A stretch of DNA of 64,000 bases from Glandiceps talaboti (GCF_964340395.1 NC_135558.1:11537001-11601000); one strand, 5' to 3'. Positions 22,240 to 53,479 are shown, counted from the first letter of the stretch. Translations and numbers: made by a program. The notes: generated by a model from the sequence alone, not told the origin.

Positions 22240-22834
22240 GCATCTTTCAATCCATTTGACTTGAACTCTGCTTTCCTGTTATCAACTTACTATGCCCATT
22301 TTCAAATTCATGGTCATTTACAAAATCCCTAAACTCTTGTTCTTGGTCAACTTCCGTTTTCTTTTTGTGAGGACATTATAAATCTAATTTCTAAGTTACA
22401 TTTCAAAGAATATGGTTGGACTAGAAATGTATTGCATTGTCCACAAGTTTTGTCACCCCATCAGAAGTATTTAATCACCAAAACTGAAAGAGTCCAGCAT
22501 AAATTTCTCAACTACCTTTATTTTGGAAAATCGTCCCATGGTAAAGGAGAGTAAGCCTTGATTACAGTAATCTCGGTCAGTATTTTAATATTCAAAGCCT
22601 TCAATCTCGTAGGAAGTTGCCAGATGCAGTCTTTTTTTAATAATGTTTGAATGGTTCTTTTAACTCAATGTATATTGTTGTCAATTTTCCATTTCACGTT
22701 CCCTCCAGGAATCTCCCATACATGTTTAAAGTGACTTATTTTAATTCTACTCAAAGGAAAAACTTGTTTTTACCTAGGACCTTCAGTTTTATCAATACCT
22801 TGCAAAACGCTGGCATATTTTCCAGTCTGTAATT
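22240..22834 (+). pseudogene. LINE reverse-transcriptase C-terminal remnant
   Basis: Plus-strand reading shows the end of a non-LTR retrotransposon ORF2: HQKYLITKTERVQHKFLNYL (about 22459-22518), then LQSRRKLPDAVFF, NGSFNSMYIVVNFPFHVPSR and FLPRTFSFINTL near 22780. These match the KIERVQRKF..LQSRRKLADAVFLYKLLNG..RTxRLLN pattern of CR1/jockey-like LINE tails. Stops and frameshifts interrupt it. An AATAAAATATTGAATGG tail follows at ~22900. Confidence 0.7.
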
Positions 22835-23075
22835 TTAGAAAAAATGTCCTAAATGATATTATCTTTTCTATATTTTTTATGTTTTATTAGTTATATTGAA
22901 TAAAATATTGAATGGGTTTTAGTCTTTTCCAATTTCTGCCATTCCATGGTATCATTTTCTCTCACTTTTTAGGAGAATGAGTGTACTTTTTCGCCTAACA
23001 GGATATTGTTCCAATCTTCCATGGAAGATGTTGAGGAAATTGATTCCGGAAGAATACATTGGTGGGATGTCGACC

Positions 23076-23123
23076 TCAAAGGAGCAGATGATGAATGCCA
23101 GCGGGATGTAGCAAGTCAACGAC
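23076..23123 (-). CDS. Candidate gene, terminal exon
   Basis: Acceptor ATGCATCAG, phase 0, then VVDLLHPAGIHHLLL and TGA. It is short, so this is the least certain exon of the set. On the opposite strand 22972-23133 is also open. Confidence 0.25.
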   Translation of the reverse strand, partial: VVDLLHPAGIHHLLL

Positions 23124-25653
23124 CTGATGCATGAATGATGAAATATAAAATTGTAAATGTGTAAGAGATATCCACTAGGCATTGTAACAACTCATAAACT
23201 CATGCAGGATTACATTGTGATATTTGTAATCTTTTCAAAGTTGACATGTTATATTGCAATGAAAGACGAGGAAAGACTGGTAATCGTCTGACGTACCTCC
23301 CCGGGGTGGCGTACTTCGTCTTTCGCATTGACTTTTTGAAGCAATTCCACGTTGATACTGGTTGGGAACATTTCCACATCTGCATACAACACATATAAGA
23401 ACTGCTACGTAAAAGTTAGATGAACTCCATGCCATTACCGGTATTCGGAATTTACCACCTTCGCTGTTGTCACACCTACCTTGGCATACAATGAGATAGA
23501 CAGGATCGGTAGACTGTTGTACACTAGGCACTTCAACTTCACGCGGAGGAGTCAACATCTTCAATGTCACCAGACAAAGAGAACGTAATAGTAAACATTA
23601 CATTGGCAAATCACAGTGAAATTATGCAAATAGAAAAAGTGTGGCAATATTCATTGTATCAACTAGAAACATTGTAGCTATGGTTAATGACGCGCGAAAA
23701 CTTTACTTGCTGGCCGGCTAGCATGACGCGTCGTGATATGATGAGAACCTAAAAACACAAATCAAAGCAAAAGAGTAGATTTTCAGTAAAATGGCCTTGA
23801 ATCGAAGGTGCTTATTAAACTTTTAAGAACTACAGTTTCGTAGTGAATAACTTGAACGCATACTTAGGGTTCGCGTCTTTATTGAGGTGAGTCAAACCTC
23901 TATATAATGCTTTAAAAATCAAGACCGTCAAAAGTCTAGTACGATGTTGGGGAATCTAAACACATCCCACACACGCAGCCCACGGGCATTTGTTTCCCAA
24001 GTTTTGTCTCAGAATATTTCTATTAGAATTCAATAAAATGTCGATAATATCGTTAATATTAGCCAACTATATATGAAAGGGGTAAAATTCCATTACACTT
24101 GTTTCTGTGATCGCGCAGGTTCACTCCGAGGCATAGCTGCAATAATTGTAGCGTCTTGTTGCGGTTTTGTGGGTTTTTTCGTCTGTTTTGGTGACTTTTT
24201 AAGTTTTAGTGTTTAAACCCGCACCTATATATAATGTTAGACAGTGCGCCCGTGTTTCACAAGGTTAATGACTGGAAATTATCGGAACTTTACCTCGTCC
24301 ACCACAGACACAACATGTTAAGATATTAATGTCAGTGAGTATTTCATGCCACAGAACTAGAAGTGAACCCGTCATATGGATCGGTAAATGCACTGTACAA
24401 AATATGCATTGCAATGTGATATCACTAGACACTGACCTAATTTTATCGGTTCAAATATAAGAAATTTCTCCTATTCACTGTCTGACGGAGTGTAGTATTA
24501 CTAGTAACTGAAATCTCCTTGCATCAATTATGTAGTTATAACTTTTCTGTCAGGCTACTCTAGCAGTGTATTTCCAGCTGTGATTGCCAAGTACATGCAA
24601 ACTGCCAAGATCACAGTTATACACAGTGTTATTAGAGTTAATGTGTATAGTGTATTACATTTTTTCAATGACAAACACAATAGCAATGAGAGGAATATTT
24701 ACCTGGAATATTATGGCGATTTTATTGACATTCATGTCATCTTCTCGCAACGAAATTCGTTTTCTACCGTTGAACAGTACGTATGTGTCGACCATGTTCA
24801 TGATGATGTTCGCGCGGTTTGTGTCATTGGGCATACCTTGGCGGGCTTTGCTTATCATGCAGCGAGCGCATGGTAGACATTTACTTATTACGTGAATGAT
24901 CTGTTGATTCCATCATGCCATGTCATAAAAAGGAGATAAAGGGCCTAGGAAAACAGTACATGTTTTGATTTATCGTTATATGATCGACAGAACGAGTAAT
25001 TGAAAATGAACACAGATGGCGCCTTTCGTTTTCTTTTGTTCCGACTTATAAAACGAAAAATGAACACAGACAGTTTGTTTACTATCGATTATGCATACGG
25101 TGATAGAGAATGAGTAGTTTTTCTTGATTCCTTTTCTCACCATCAAAGCGAAAAACGAAAACTGAACACGGATTGGTTTTTCGTTTTCATTGATTAATTG
25201 TGTTAAACGAAAAAGGAACAGGGTTTGTTTACCGTTTTTGTAATCGAAACGGCAATGGAAAAAAAATGTTTTCCTTGTTCTGTTTTCCGATCGATGAAAC
25301 GAAAAACAAATTGTTTTCGCTTTTCAAGTTCCGATCGAGAAAATGAAAAACGAAGCAGGCACTGGTTTTTCGTTTTTCTTGTTTGCAATAGAAAAACGAA
25401 AGTTGATTCAGATATATTTATTGAATAAGTTCTATAAGACGCAATCACGGATATGCAAAATAATTGAAATGATAACGTCTTTATTGACTTTATTAATGTA
25501 TAGAATAACAGAAAAAAAAATCATATTTACGAAATACAAATATGGAACAGAAATGTCTTGACGTGTATGCGGTAAAACGTAAATGGTGCCTCGAGCGGTC
25601 GTCAGACACTTGCAGTTAAGTTGCGTTTTGTCTACTCTCACCGTCCGCCACAC
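23076..25653 (-). CDS. Candidate gene of unknown function, up to five exons, 5' end unresolved
   Basis: I do not recognise this protein. Four segments join with perfectly matching phases: 24900-24703 (66 codons), 23558-23480, 23379-23297 and 23123-23076, ending in TGA. A fifth segment, 25653-25531 (41 codons, donor GTAAAT), is also phase-compatible upstream. The predicted product has CLPCARC, a charged stretch NGRKRISLREDD, a strand-like PVYLIVCQDVEMFP and a hydrophobic end HHLLL. CpG content is visibly higher than in surrounding DNA. A minus-strand AATAAA is at 22888-22883. No start codon has been assigned; an ATG exists at 23558 and inside the 24.9-kb exon. Against it, both strands stay open over parts of these exons and one acceptor is pyrimidine-poor. 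Confidence 0.35.
23297..23379 (-). CDS. Candidate gene, exon with VEMFPTSINVELLQK
   Basis: Acceptor GTATGCAG, donor GTACGT. Phase 1 in and phase 0 out, matching the neighbours. It encodes VEMFPTSINVELLQKVNA through VRHPGE. Confidence 0.4.
23480..23558 (-). CDS. Candidate gene, exon with MLTPPREVEV
   Basis: Starts at an ATG that is also preceded by AG (GAAG/ATG), so it may be a first exon or an internal phase-0 exon. It encodes MLTPPREVEVPSVQQ through LIVCQ and ends in the donor GTAGGT at phase 1. Confidence 0.4.
24703..24900 (-). CDS. Strongest exon of the candidate gene
   Basis: Sixty-six open codons between an acceptor-like CAACAG and the donor CAG/GTAAAT. The translation contains SKCLPCARCM, MVDTYVLFNGRKRISL and NVNKIAIIFQ, alternating charged and hydrophobic residues like a folded domain. 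The family was not recognised. Confidence 0.4.
25015..25405. repeat. Quasi-palindromic array of GAAAAACGAAAA motifs
   Basis: GAAAAACGAAA-type blocks and their complements (TTTTTCGTTTTTC) alternate every 30-70 bp from about 25020 to 25400, often with GAACACAG or GATCGA between them. The array can fold into many hairpins. The core AAACGAAA also fits the AANNGAAA element bound by interferon regulatory factors, although that similarity may be coincidental. Confidence 0.75.
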
Positions 25654-25844
25654 TCAAGTACACATTATTCACAATACAATAAATATGGTAAAAACCTGAG
25701 AATTAACGAAAAATTCTTACCATTACTTTGGAAAAAATCTCTGGAAAAGCGCAAATGTTACCAAGTACATGTACCATGCCACAAGACATTCATTGTTAAC
25801 AGTAAGCTTATGATAATTATACCAAGCATTTTTCAAATGCAGCC

Positions 25845-26010
25845 AATCAAATGACTACTCCTAAACTTGTAACCAATCACGGGTCATGAAAATCCCGCCA
25901 CACGAGATTACGTCAACGTCACTGTGGTGGCGTCATCTTGCCACTTACTTTACTCCATTTAATCCAAAATAACAAAAACCTCTCCAAGGCTCAACATAGC
26001 TATATTGACC
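25845..26010. promoter_or_regulatory. Promoter-like block, possibly bidirectional
   Basis: Two CCAAT boxes (CCAATCAAATG at about 25845 and CCAATCACGG at about 25873), ACGTCA CRE-like cores near 25910-25920 and a GGCGTCATCTTGCC block with a YY1-like CATCTTG lie within 130 bp in otherwise AT-rich DNA. The unresolved gene on the minus strand starts to the left, and a 41-codon ORF starts to the right. Confidence 0.4.
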
Positions 26011-26136
26011 ATGCCGACAAAAGAACATGTTCACGCTTTTCTACGAAACGCTAGAAAATACTGGTTGTATATGCCTTTATATGTCGCTGGAGGCGCCTTT
26101 CAGTACGAAAGTTGTGATATATTAAAGATTGAATGA
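26011..26136 (+). CDS. Possible micropeptide, 41 residues
   Basis: ATG at 26011 begins MPTKEHVHAFLRNARKYW, followed by a hydrophobic LYMPLYVAGGAF and a polar end; stop TGA at 26134-26136. A poly(A) hexamer AATAAA follows at 26158-26163 and a CCAAT/CRE-rich block precedes it. The shape, a basic N-terminus and one hydrophobic segment, resembles small mitochondrial or membrane proteins, but I do not recognise the family. It could be a first coding exon or chance. Confidence 0.3.
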   Translation: MPTKEHVHAFLRNARKYWLYMPLYVAGGAFQYESCDILKIE

Positions 26137-26548
26137 GCTGTGGCCTAATAGCAATCAAATAAAGGCATTATAACTACCAGACTACTGAAATTAAATATGA
26201 GGGTGAAATGAATGAATGAAGTCAAGAACATTGGTGAATCATGATGTATATACAATCTTGGGGGAGATATTTGGTAAGACCAAACTGGGGACAGGGATTG
26301 TGTGTAGTGTTACTGTATTCTGGCAGTGTCTAACATGCGATTTTTCGTCAAGGGACATCAAAATAAAATTATTGTTTTTCATCAGTTCTGAAAACTGTAC
26401 ACATACATATCATAGTTTTCTTCTGTAAATCTTCCCCGGCAAACATTTAAAAAAAAAGGGAAATTCAGGGCCTCAAAAGAGATAGCTAAATAGATGCCTG
26501 GGCGACTATTCAGCAAAAAACCTAATGCTCATGTACCATACATTATTG

Positions 26549-26648
26549 TGATAGATAGATAGATAGATAAATAAATAAATACATACATACATACATACAT
26601 ACATACATACATACATACATACATACATACATACATACATACATACAT

Positions 26649-26688
<40 letters not shown>

Positions 26689-26734
26689 GCATGAATGCTC
26701 TCAAAACCGAGTTACACATACTCATGAATAGGTG

Positions 26735-26822
<88 letters not shown>
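26549..26822. repeat. GATA, ATAC, AC and long TA microsatellites
   Basis: (GATA)n at 26552-26568, (ATAC)n at about 26577-26665, (AC)n to 26688, then an almost pure (TA)n of about 95 bp from 26727. The flanks to 27460 hold nothing recognised. Confidence 0.95.
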
Positions 26823-26827
<5 letters not shown>

Positions 26828-27463
26828 CCAGATATTATAGTGTGTCCAGGTCAAGGATTAATAAAACACAACACTTCATCACACATACAGAAGTATACAA
26901 ATCACTCATATAAATGAGAAATTGAAAGAAGACATGCTCAGTCAGATCAGATAATAATTGTTTTTTTTAATACATTACAATATGTAAAAGCAACTGTTTT
27001 GTTTATAACTTAATTACACTGGTTGTCGATAAAAAAAAAATGAGAGTTCAAGCGGAAATAGCATTTTGAAATACAGAAGAAATAACATGATACAATGCTG
27101 GACTCTGTATGTATGTATGCAAACATATACAATACCAAATATTACAGTTATCCTGATGCGTAGTGTGATATAGGGGGGAATGCTAGCTGACAAAAAAACA
27201 GCAAAGATACGTTACTATACACAATTGCAATACTTGGGGCTAAACTGACAGATTCATCACAACTTAGCCAAGAATATTAGATTAAATAGTATCTGTAAAG
27301 ATACGTTGAACCACATGATTCGTTACTTTTTGAAGTATTTCATTAAATAGGACAAAGTGTTGTGAAATATTTCATTATTCAGGCCATTATTGACTTTAAT
27401 AGACAGATCATGTGTAAAACTGTGAATTTTATCACATATCCACTCTCATACAGTTACTCTTTG

Positions 27464-27520
27464 TACAGGCCATAGACCCTCCACCAACTATCTGTAGGTG
27501 GGAGGGTCTATGTACAGGCC
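27464..27520. mobile_element. 41-bp perfect hairpin flanked by 8-bp direct repeats
   Basis: CATAGACCCTCC near 27471 pairs with GGAGGGTCTATG at 27501-27512. TACAGGCC flanks it at 27464-27471 and 27513-27520 (sharing one base with the arm). It looks like a minimal palindromic insertion with a TSD. Confidence 0.6.
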
Positions 27521-28429
27521 ACATTTAGAAAGAATACAGACATAGGGGGTTTGTCAGTTGAAAACCCATGAGATTTTCTGTCTTGTATCTGTGTGTTGCA
27601 TATCTTTTACTTACATTGAACAAAATCTGGTTACTGCTTAATAAGACCACGTTTGCATATTTTATTCTACATTTAATGCGCATCTTTTTTAGAAAAACAG
27701 AATGTCAGTTTTCCCATACCATTACTAGGGGTAGTATTTATTACTTCGGTTGAGAAAACTTCGTACTGGCCTGCTATATTATATATATATATGTGTGTTT
27801 TAGTCAATTTCACTGTATATTTGATATGCAGCTCACAGATGCAAGACAGCTGGTATGCTGAACGTAATGACAACAAAATCAGTTTAGTCTAAAACACTTC
27901 ATTACATCCATTTGTATTCCTTCAAAGACCTGGTTTTCAAATAGTCAAGATTTCATTACGTGTATTTGTCATTCAGGGTAGATATAGAAGTGGTCTTTGT
28001 CTAAAAAGCTAGTCACTCTGTCTCTGGGTTTATATTTCTTTGGTGAATCAAAACAAAATCGTGAAAGGTAGTTTACATCACCAAAGTGATTCATAAAAGA
28101 CACACTGCACATGGATTTTTTGACTATCAAGTTTGCGTTTCCTCCAAAACACATACCCGTGATTGTCTTTGCACAATATGTTATTTTCAAAAATGCATCA
28201 CACTTAGTACACAAAAATAGAATTACTATTCACAAATGTATCATAAACAGTACAGCACCATTAGGGAAGGTGTTACATGTATCCAGCACACTGACTGAAA
28301 TAACATTATCTGGGTCAATTCTCTGACTTTCAAGATGTTAAATATACATTGGCTTTCTCCCTATAAAGGTAATAGGGAATTTCTATGCAAATGGCATTTA
28401 TCAAACTTACTAAAATTGCTGCAAGTGGC
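27521..28429. other. Intergenic, nothing recognised
   Basis: AT-rich, with short open frames only and a (TA)n run near 27780. Confidence 0.5.
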
Positions 28430-28720
28430 CCCAGAACCAGTGTATTTGCTTAGATTGCTAGAAGCCTGTTTGAGGCCCTGGAACTAGTATATTAATCAAG
28501 ATTACTGCCCCTGGAACCTGTGTATTCATAAACATTTCTAGAAATGTTGCGTGGTCTATGGATTGCTAGCTACAAAACACTGCATGTGGTCCTGGCACCT
28601 GTGTATTCATCAAGATTTCTACCAAACATTGCATGTGGCCCTGGAACCAGTGTATTCATTAAGATTTCTAGAAAACATTGCATGTGGCCCTGACAACAGT
28701 GTAAATATCTGACAAACAGT
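28430..28720. repeat. ~58-bp tandem array
   Basis: Five degenerate units containing TGTATTCATCAAGATTTCTA and GCATGTGGCCCTGGAACC. Confidence 0.8.
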
Positions 28721-29430
28721 ACAAGTCAACAACATGTGGCTATAATAAATACAGACTACATATTGCTGATGAAGTACACTTATATGGGAAGAACATGGAT
28801 TAGTTAACTTGTTGGCGTTACGATACGAAGCAGGTTTGCATGCTCGTCTGAAGTACGATAACATCACAGGAAGAAGTACATCACAATGATGTCACTGTAA
28901 TTCAAAGGAAAGCTACAAGCCAGCTTTGTGTCTGAACCAGGACAATTCAACTATTCTGTACATTACACAGTAATTATGTCAACGTTTGTCTTTTGCCATA
29001 TATTAGCCAACAGATAAACACTGAGACCAGATTCCATATTGGACAAGTCTTTCACTGACAATGTTAATTTTTTTGTGTGTGCATGTCGTCAGTGTTTCTC
29101 CTACTGTGGCGTTCCCCTTCTATTGATCTGACCGTTGGTTATAGGCTCCCTGCTTGCTTACTTTCATTTAAATACCTTTGTTAAAAAAACTCAAGTCAAT
29201 TTAAAAAACACATTTTGACAGGATAAGAAAATAAATAAATAAAATACAAATGGATTACATAGACATGATACGATAGTTATAAGACATAGCGAATATTTAG
29301 GGGAGGTACTTTCATACACTATAAATGGATAGTTCTAGTGATGCAAAAGTCACCATTTTGGAAGAATTGAATCAAGATTTTAACATCTGATTAGTTTGAG
29401 TGGTTCACAGAAGGAAGAGTACCCCAGGTG

Positions 29431-29664
29431 TTAATAAGCCTGTTCACAGCACTGTGGAGATATATCATAAGCTGGCTGTACATCCCTAGCCCTGGTTTCC
29501 TTTCGTCTCCTTTGTTTCATTGTGTGTGTGTGTGTCTGTCTGTCTGTCTGTCTGTCTGTGTTTGTCAGTCAGTCTGTCTGTGTCTGTCTGATAAACGAGA
29601 GCTAGGGAAGCAAGACCAGCTATGATGTATCTCCACAGCACCATAAACAGGCTAGACATTAATA
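29431..29664. repeat. Fold-back element with TG/TCTG core
   Basis: The left arm TTAATAAGCCTGTTCACAGC .. TGTGGAGATATATCATA pairs with a right arm ending at 29664 over about 45 bp. CCCTAGC / GCTAGGG form an inner pair, and the loop is a (TG)n(TCTG)n microsatellite. Confidence 0.75.
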
Positions 29665-30169
29665 AAGAGATTGTAGAATTAGAAGTGAGTGGCGATGAAA
29701 GGTGTGACACGTTTGTGCAGTAACTATGGGTCAAATTAAAATTATCTACATATAATGAACAAATACAGTGAAACTGCAATCAGAAATTTGCCAGTGTTCA
29801 CATTGTGGCCATTGTTCTTTTGTAGCTTGAATATTTAAAGAACCTAGTCACATGGAAGACCCAAAATGAAGTCCTCAATCCTTCTGGCCTGTGATGGGTA
29901 TGTTATTTGACTGTGATGGTAGTCACGGTGATTAAGTACATAGTCGACCTGAGGAAAATCCAAGTCTTTCACAGGGGGTCTCAAATATTAAAATATTGAT
30001 GTACAGTGTATAAGAAATTTTGTAAATTGGATGTGTCCACATCTACCACTGGGAAATTGAAATTGATCACTACAATTAGGTTGTACAACACAGACGTTGG
30101 TGGCGCTGTGATACTCTACATTACACACCTGTTGCGAATGTCACTGTAGTAAATGTGTGAATTTCTATT

Positions 30170-30440
30170 ATAGCAATACTATTACTCAGAAGTGTGGTAA
30201 AAGTACAAGATCAAACTTTTGGCTAACATTATTTCTATGGTTTCACGCATGTATATGGAATAACATTAACTGAAGGAGTGGTAAAAGTGTCGTATCGAAC
30301 TTCCGGCTAACGTTATTTCTAACACTTCAATGTGTGTATATGTGTGAATTCCCATAGAAATAACATTTACCGACAGAGTGGTAAAAGTGCAGTATCAAAC
30401 TGATAGCTCATTTTACTTCTATGGTTTCACACATTGACAG
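30170..30440. repeat. ~95-bp tandem array, three copies
   Basis: GTGGTAAAAGT..ATCAAAC / GGCTAACATTATTTCTATGG units start near 30192, 30281 and 30379. Confidence 0.8.
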
Positions 30441-30867
30441 TGAGATTCACAATAGGTGTATTTGTATAGTGTAAACTATCACAGTGAACTCACCATCATA
30501 TTATTGCCTAAGCTATCATCATCTCTAGGGAGAACATTAACAAGACCAGAGTTATCTAAACCTTGACATTTTATCACCATTCACTGGGGAAGATGTATGA
30601 CAACACCATCAATGGAAGAAATAGAATCTTGATTTTTTAGTTAATTTTATGATTGATTTCAGTCGCTGTCTTTATTACATCGCCACAACAAAGGGACATG
30701 TTGACAATAAAGTGCAATGGTAGGTATTCAACAACAGTGTTCCATCACATACATAAATGTATACATGACATAGTGTGTGATACACTAATGATGTATATTC
30801 CTATCTCAAAGTAGAGGGGGGGGGGGGGGGGGGGGTTGCATTAGGTTGATAGCATGGTCAATCAAAG

Positions 30868-31098
30868 GTTACCATAGTAACAGAAACAATATTTTGCACT
30901 GGTGTCAGTCTATGGTTACCATGGTAACACAACTGTAGTACTTGGTGGATGACTGTCAATCAATGGTTACCACAGTAACACAAACAAATGGCTGTATTTG
31001 GTAGATGACTTGGACAGTCAATAGTTACCATAATAATAATCAAAGCAAATGGCTGATTTGGGTGGGTGACAGCTTAAATCACTGGTTGCCATAGCAAC
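30868..31098. promoter_or_regulatory. Array of five RFX X-box-like palindromes
   Basis: GTTACCATAGTAAC (30868), GTTACCATGGTAAC (30915), GTTACCACAGTAAC (30966), a decayed GTTACCATAATAAT (31024) and GTTGCCATAGCAAC (31085) lie in diverged 47-61-bp tandem units. The second and fifth fit the RFX consensus RYYNYYATRRNRAC exactly. RFX factors drive ciliary genes, but nothing here proves binding. A G homopolymer precedes the array at about 30815. Confidence 0.55.
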
Positions 31099-32094
31099 AT
31101 TAACAATGTATCTGTAATCATTGGTTATCTATTTCTATCGCCATCAGGAGAATTAATTCAACAATTTGTTTTTAATCTAAGGACACATAGCTAGCTGCAA
31201 CATACAGGAAACCGGCTCATAGTTTTGTCTTCAAGTGTAAATTTCATCAAAGGTGTTTTGGGATTGTGCATAAAAAATAGTATCGCTACAGTTCTCTCTC
31301 ACACTAAAGCTCGAGTTATAATTTAATTCTAGATGAGTTTCTCTCATTTACATGTCTACAGAAATGTATGCATCAAAAGTAGCAACATACAATAGACTTT
31401 CGTACAAAAACATACGAGTCAAAGCAGCATCGTACAACAGACTCTCGCACGCACGCACATACGCATGTACGTACGTACATACAAACAATGATTGGCTTTA
31501 GCAAAGGTATTCCCTAGGTCACAAGGTGACGGTATCAAATGTCTCTGGAATTTCAAGTATTTACAAGTTTTCCCACCCCTCAACACTAATGCACCAATGC
31601 CCTGACTGTCTACATCACGTTCACTTCAATGAGCCCTCCTCCCATCCTCCCACCCTCCCGCGACGCAGCTCGTCTCTGCAGGATTTCCACAGAGAATGAT
31701 GAACAAGCTAACAACAACTACAGTGTTGTAGCTCTATATACACAGTAATAAGTAGAATTACTTCACAAATAAAATAACACAGTGAAATCTTGAAACGCCA
31801 CTATTTTCCAATAACATATTCTAATTACAATACGACACTGCCCCAATGATTAGTCTTTGTGGTCTCCCTCTTTAAAAAAAAAATCCATTACAGCGCCCTC
31901 AACGGCTATTGCATCCATTTCCACACTTGTAGTGATACCTCTAGTGCTGTCCTCTTCCAACAGTACATTTGAATGAAATATGTTAAGTAGTAGTTTGGAT
32001 TTAAATATGGCTGTTGCATGGTTTTATGTATTGCACCTGTAGCATTGACATGTGTGTAATATATGCAAATGTCAATGCAGTCCTGTCCATCAAC

Positions 32095-33250
32095 AAACTG
32101 TCAACACTGTAATTTACATCAACACAGCACTGTAAGTACAGTCGTGTACATTAAGAAGTTGTTGACACAGTACTGACAGGTCTGTATATCAGTAGACTAT
32201 GGACACAGCACTGTACATCAACAAACTGTTGACACAGCACTGTACCTCAATGGACTGGTGGTACAGCCCTACCAGTACTGTACATCAACAGACTGTTGAA
32301 ACAGCCCTGTCAGCACTGTAATTCAACAGACTGTTCACACAACACTGTCAGCATGGTACCTGTTGACACAGCACTGTACAACAATACTGTTGACACAGCC
32401 CTGTTCACACTGTACATCAACACACTGTTGACACAGCACTGTGTACATCAACACACTGTTGACACAGCACTGTACATCAGCACATTGTTGACACAGCACT
32501 GTACATTAGCACACTGTTGACACAGCACTGTACATCGGCACACTGTTGACACAGCACTGTACATCAACACACTGTTCACACAGCACTGTACATCAGCACA
32601 CTGTTGACACAGCACTGTACATCAGCACACTGTTGACACAGCACTGTACATCAGCACACTGTTGACAGCACTGTACATCGGCACATTGTTGACATAGCAC
32701 TACATCAGCACATTGTTGACACAGCACTGTACATCAGCACATTGTTGACACAGCACTGCACATCAGCACACTGTTGACACAGCACTGTACATCAGCACAT
32801 TGTTGACACAGCACTGTACATCGGCACATTGTTGACACAGCACTGCACATCAGCACACTGTTGACACAGCACTGTACATCAGCACATTGTTGACACAGCA
32901 CTGTACATCGGCACACTGTTGACACAGCACTGCACATTGGCACACTGTTGACACAGCACTGTACATCAGCACACTGTTGACACAGCACTGTATATCAGCA
33001 CACTGTTGACACAGTCCTGTACATCAGCACACTGTTGACACAGCACTGTACATCGCCACACTGTTGACACAGTCCTGTACATCAACACACTGTTGACACA
33101 GTCCTGTACATCAGCACACTGTTGACACAGCACTGTATATCAGCACACTGTTGACACAGTCCTGTACATCAGCACACTGTTGACACAGCACTGTACATCG
33201 CCACACTGTTGACACAGTCCTGTACATCAACACACTGTTGACACAGCACG
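32095..33250. repeat. 30-bp minisatellite, about 30 regular copies
   Basis: The unit is CTGTTGACACAGCACTGTAC plus ATCAGCACAC, irregular before 32380 and highly regular after it. A 30-bp period keeps frames open on both strands (cysteine-rich on the minus strand), but these are artefacts of the repeat. Confidence 0.95.
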
Positions 33251-33702
33251 GCAATACTGAGTATCAATACATTACTCCTTTGCATCTAAGACAGCCAACT
33301 CTACCTTGCTGAGTAAAAAACTCTGCCTTTGGCGTTTTGTGAGTTGATGATACACCTGAGCACTTGACCTTGGAGACGGTGTCCTTGGTTCAATAGTTCA
33401 TTGTGAGGCAGTTTGGGCTGATTTGGAAATAACATCATTGGAATAAAGCACACCATCTAATGGAAGTCATCTTCAGTAAATGGTTTCCTTTTTGGGGGTT
33501 ACAAAAATACAACCGGAAAAAACAGGAGTGTTGACAGATGTCGACACTTGCCAAGTTCGAGAATAAATAATGAGTAATGCATGGCCCTCTCTACCAAGAC
33601 ACAATAGTGTACATCCTCAAGTACTTTGTAAGAAAGCAACCGAAGTACAGTATATGCCATCAAGGAGCTTTCTCTCTCTCTCTATCTCTGTTTTCGTCAC
33701 AA

Positions 33703-53296
<19,594 letters not shown>

Positions 53297-53479
53297 TCAT
53301 AAAAGTATTAGAGTATGAATCAACAACTACATCAGATTATGCCTGTTAGATAATTTAAATTAAATTTGCCATATACATGTACATGTATGTGTACAGGCAG
53401 CTACTTCGCCTTACAAGATGACTTACATACTAGGAGGGCTACAATAGTCATTGATTCATTGTTTTGTGTTTTTGATGAT

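Noticed and set aside
22952-23182. Several overlapping open frames on both strands around 23.0-23.1 kb
   Set aside because: Three frames look superficially coding, so none can be preferred on composition. Only the short terminal exon supported by phase was listed, at low confidence.
24580-24895. Two plus-strand ORFs of about 100 codons
   Set aside because: They overlap the minus-strand candidate exon, lack splice or promoter context and show less protein-like composition. The minus strand has a good donor.
32296-32988. Cysteine-rich repeated ORFs, and a CRISPR-like appearance of the array
   Set aside because: The 30-bp units are contiguous without unique spacers, and the genome is animal. 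The frames stay open only because 30 is divisible by three.
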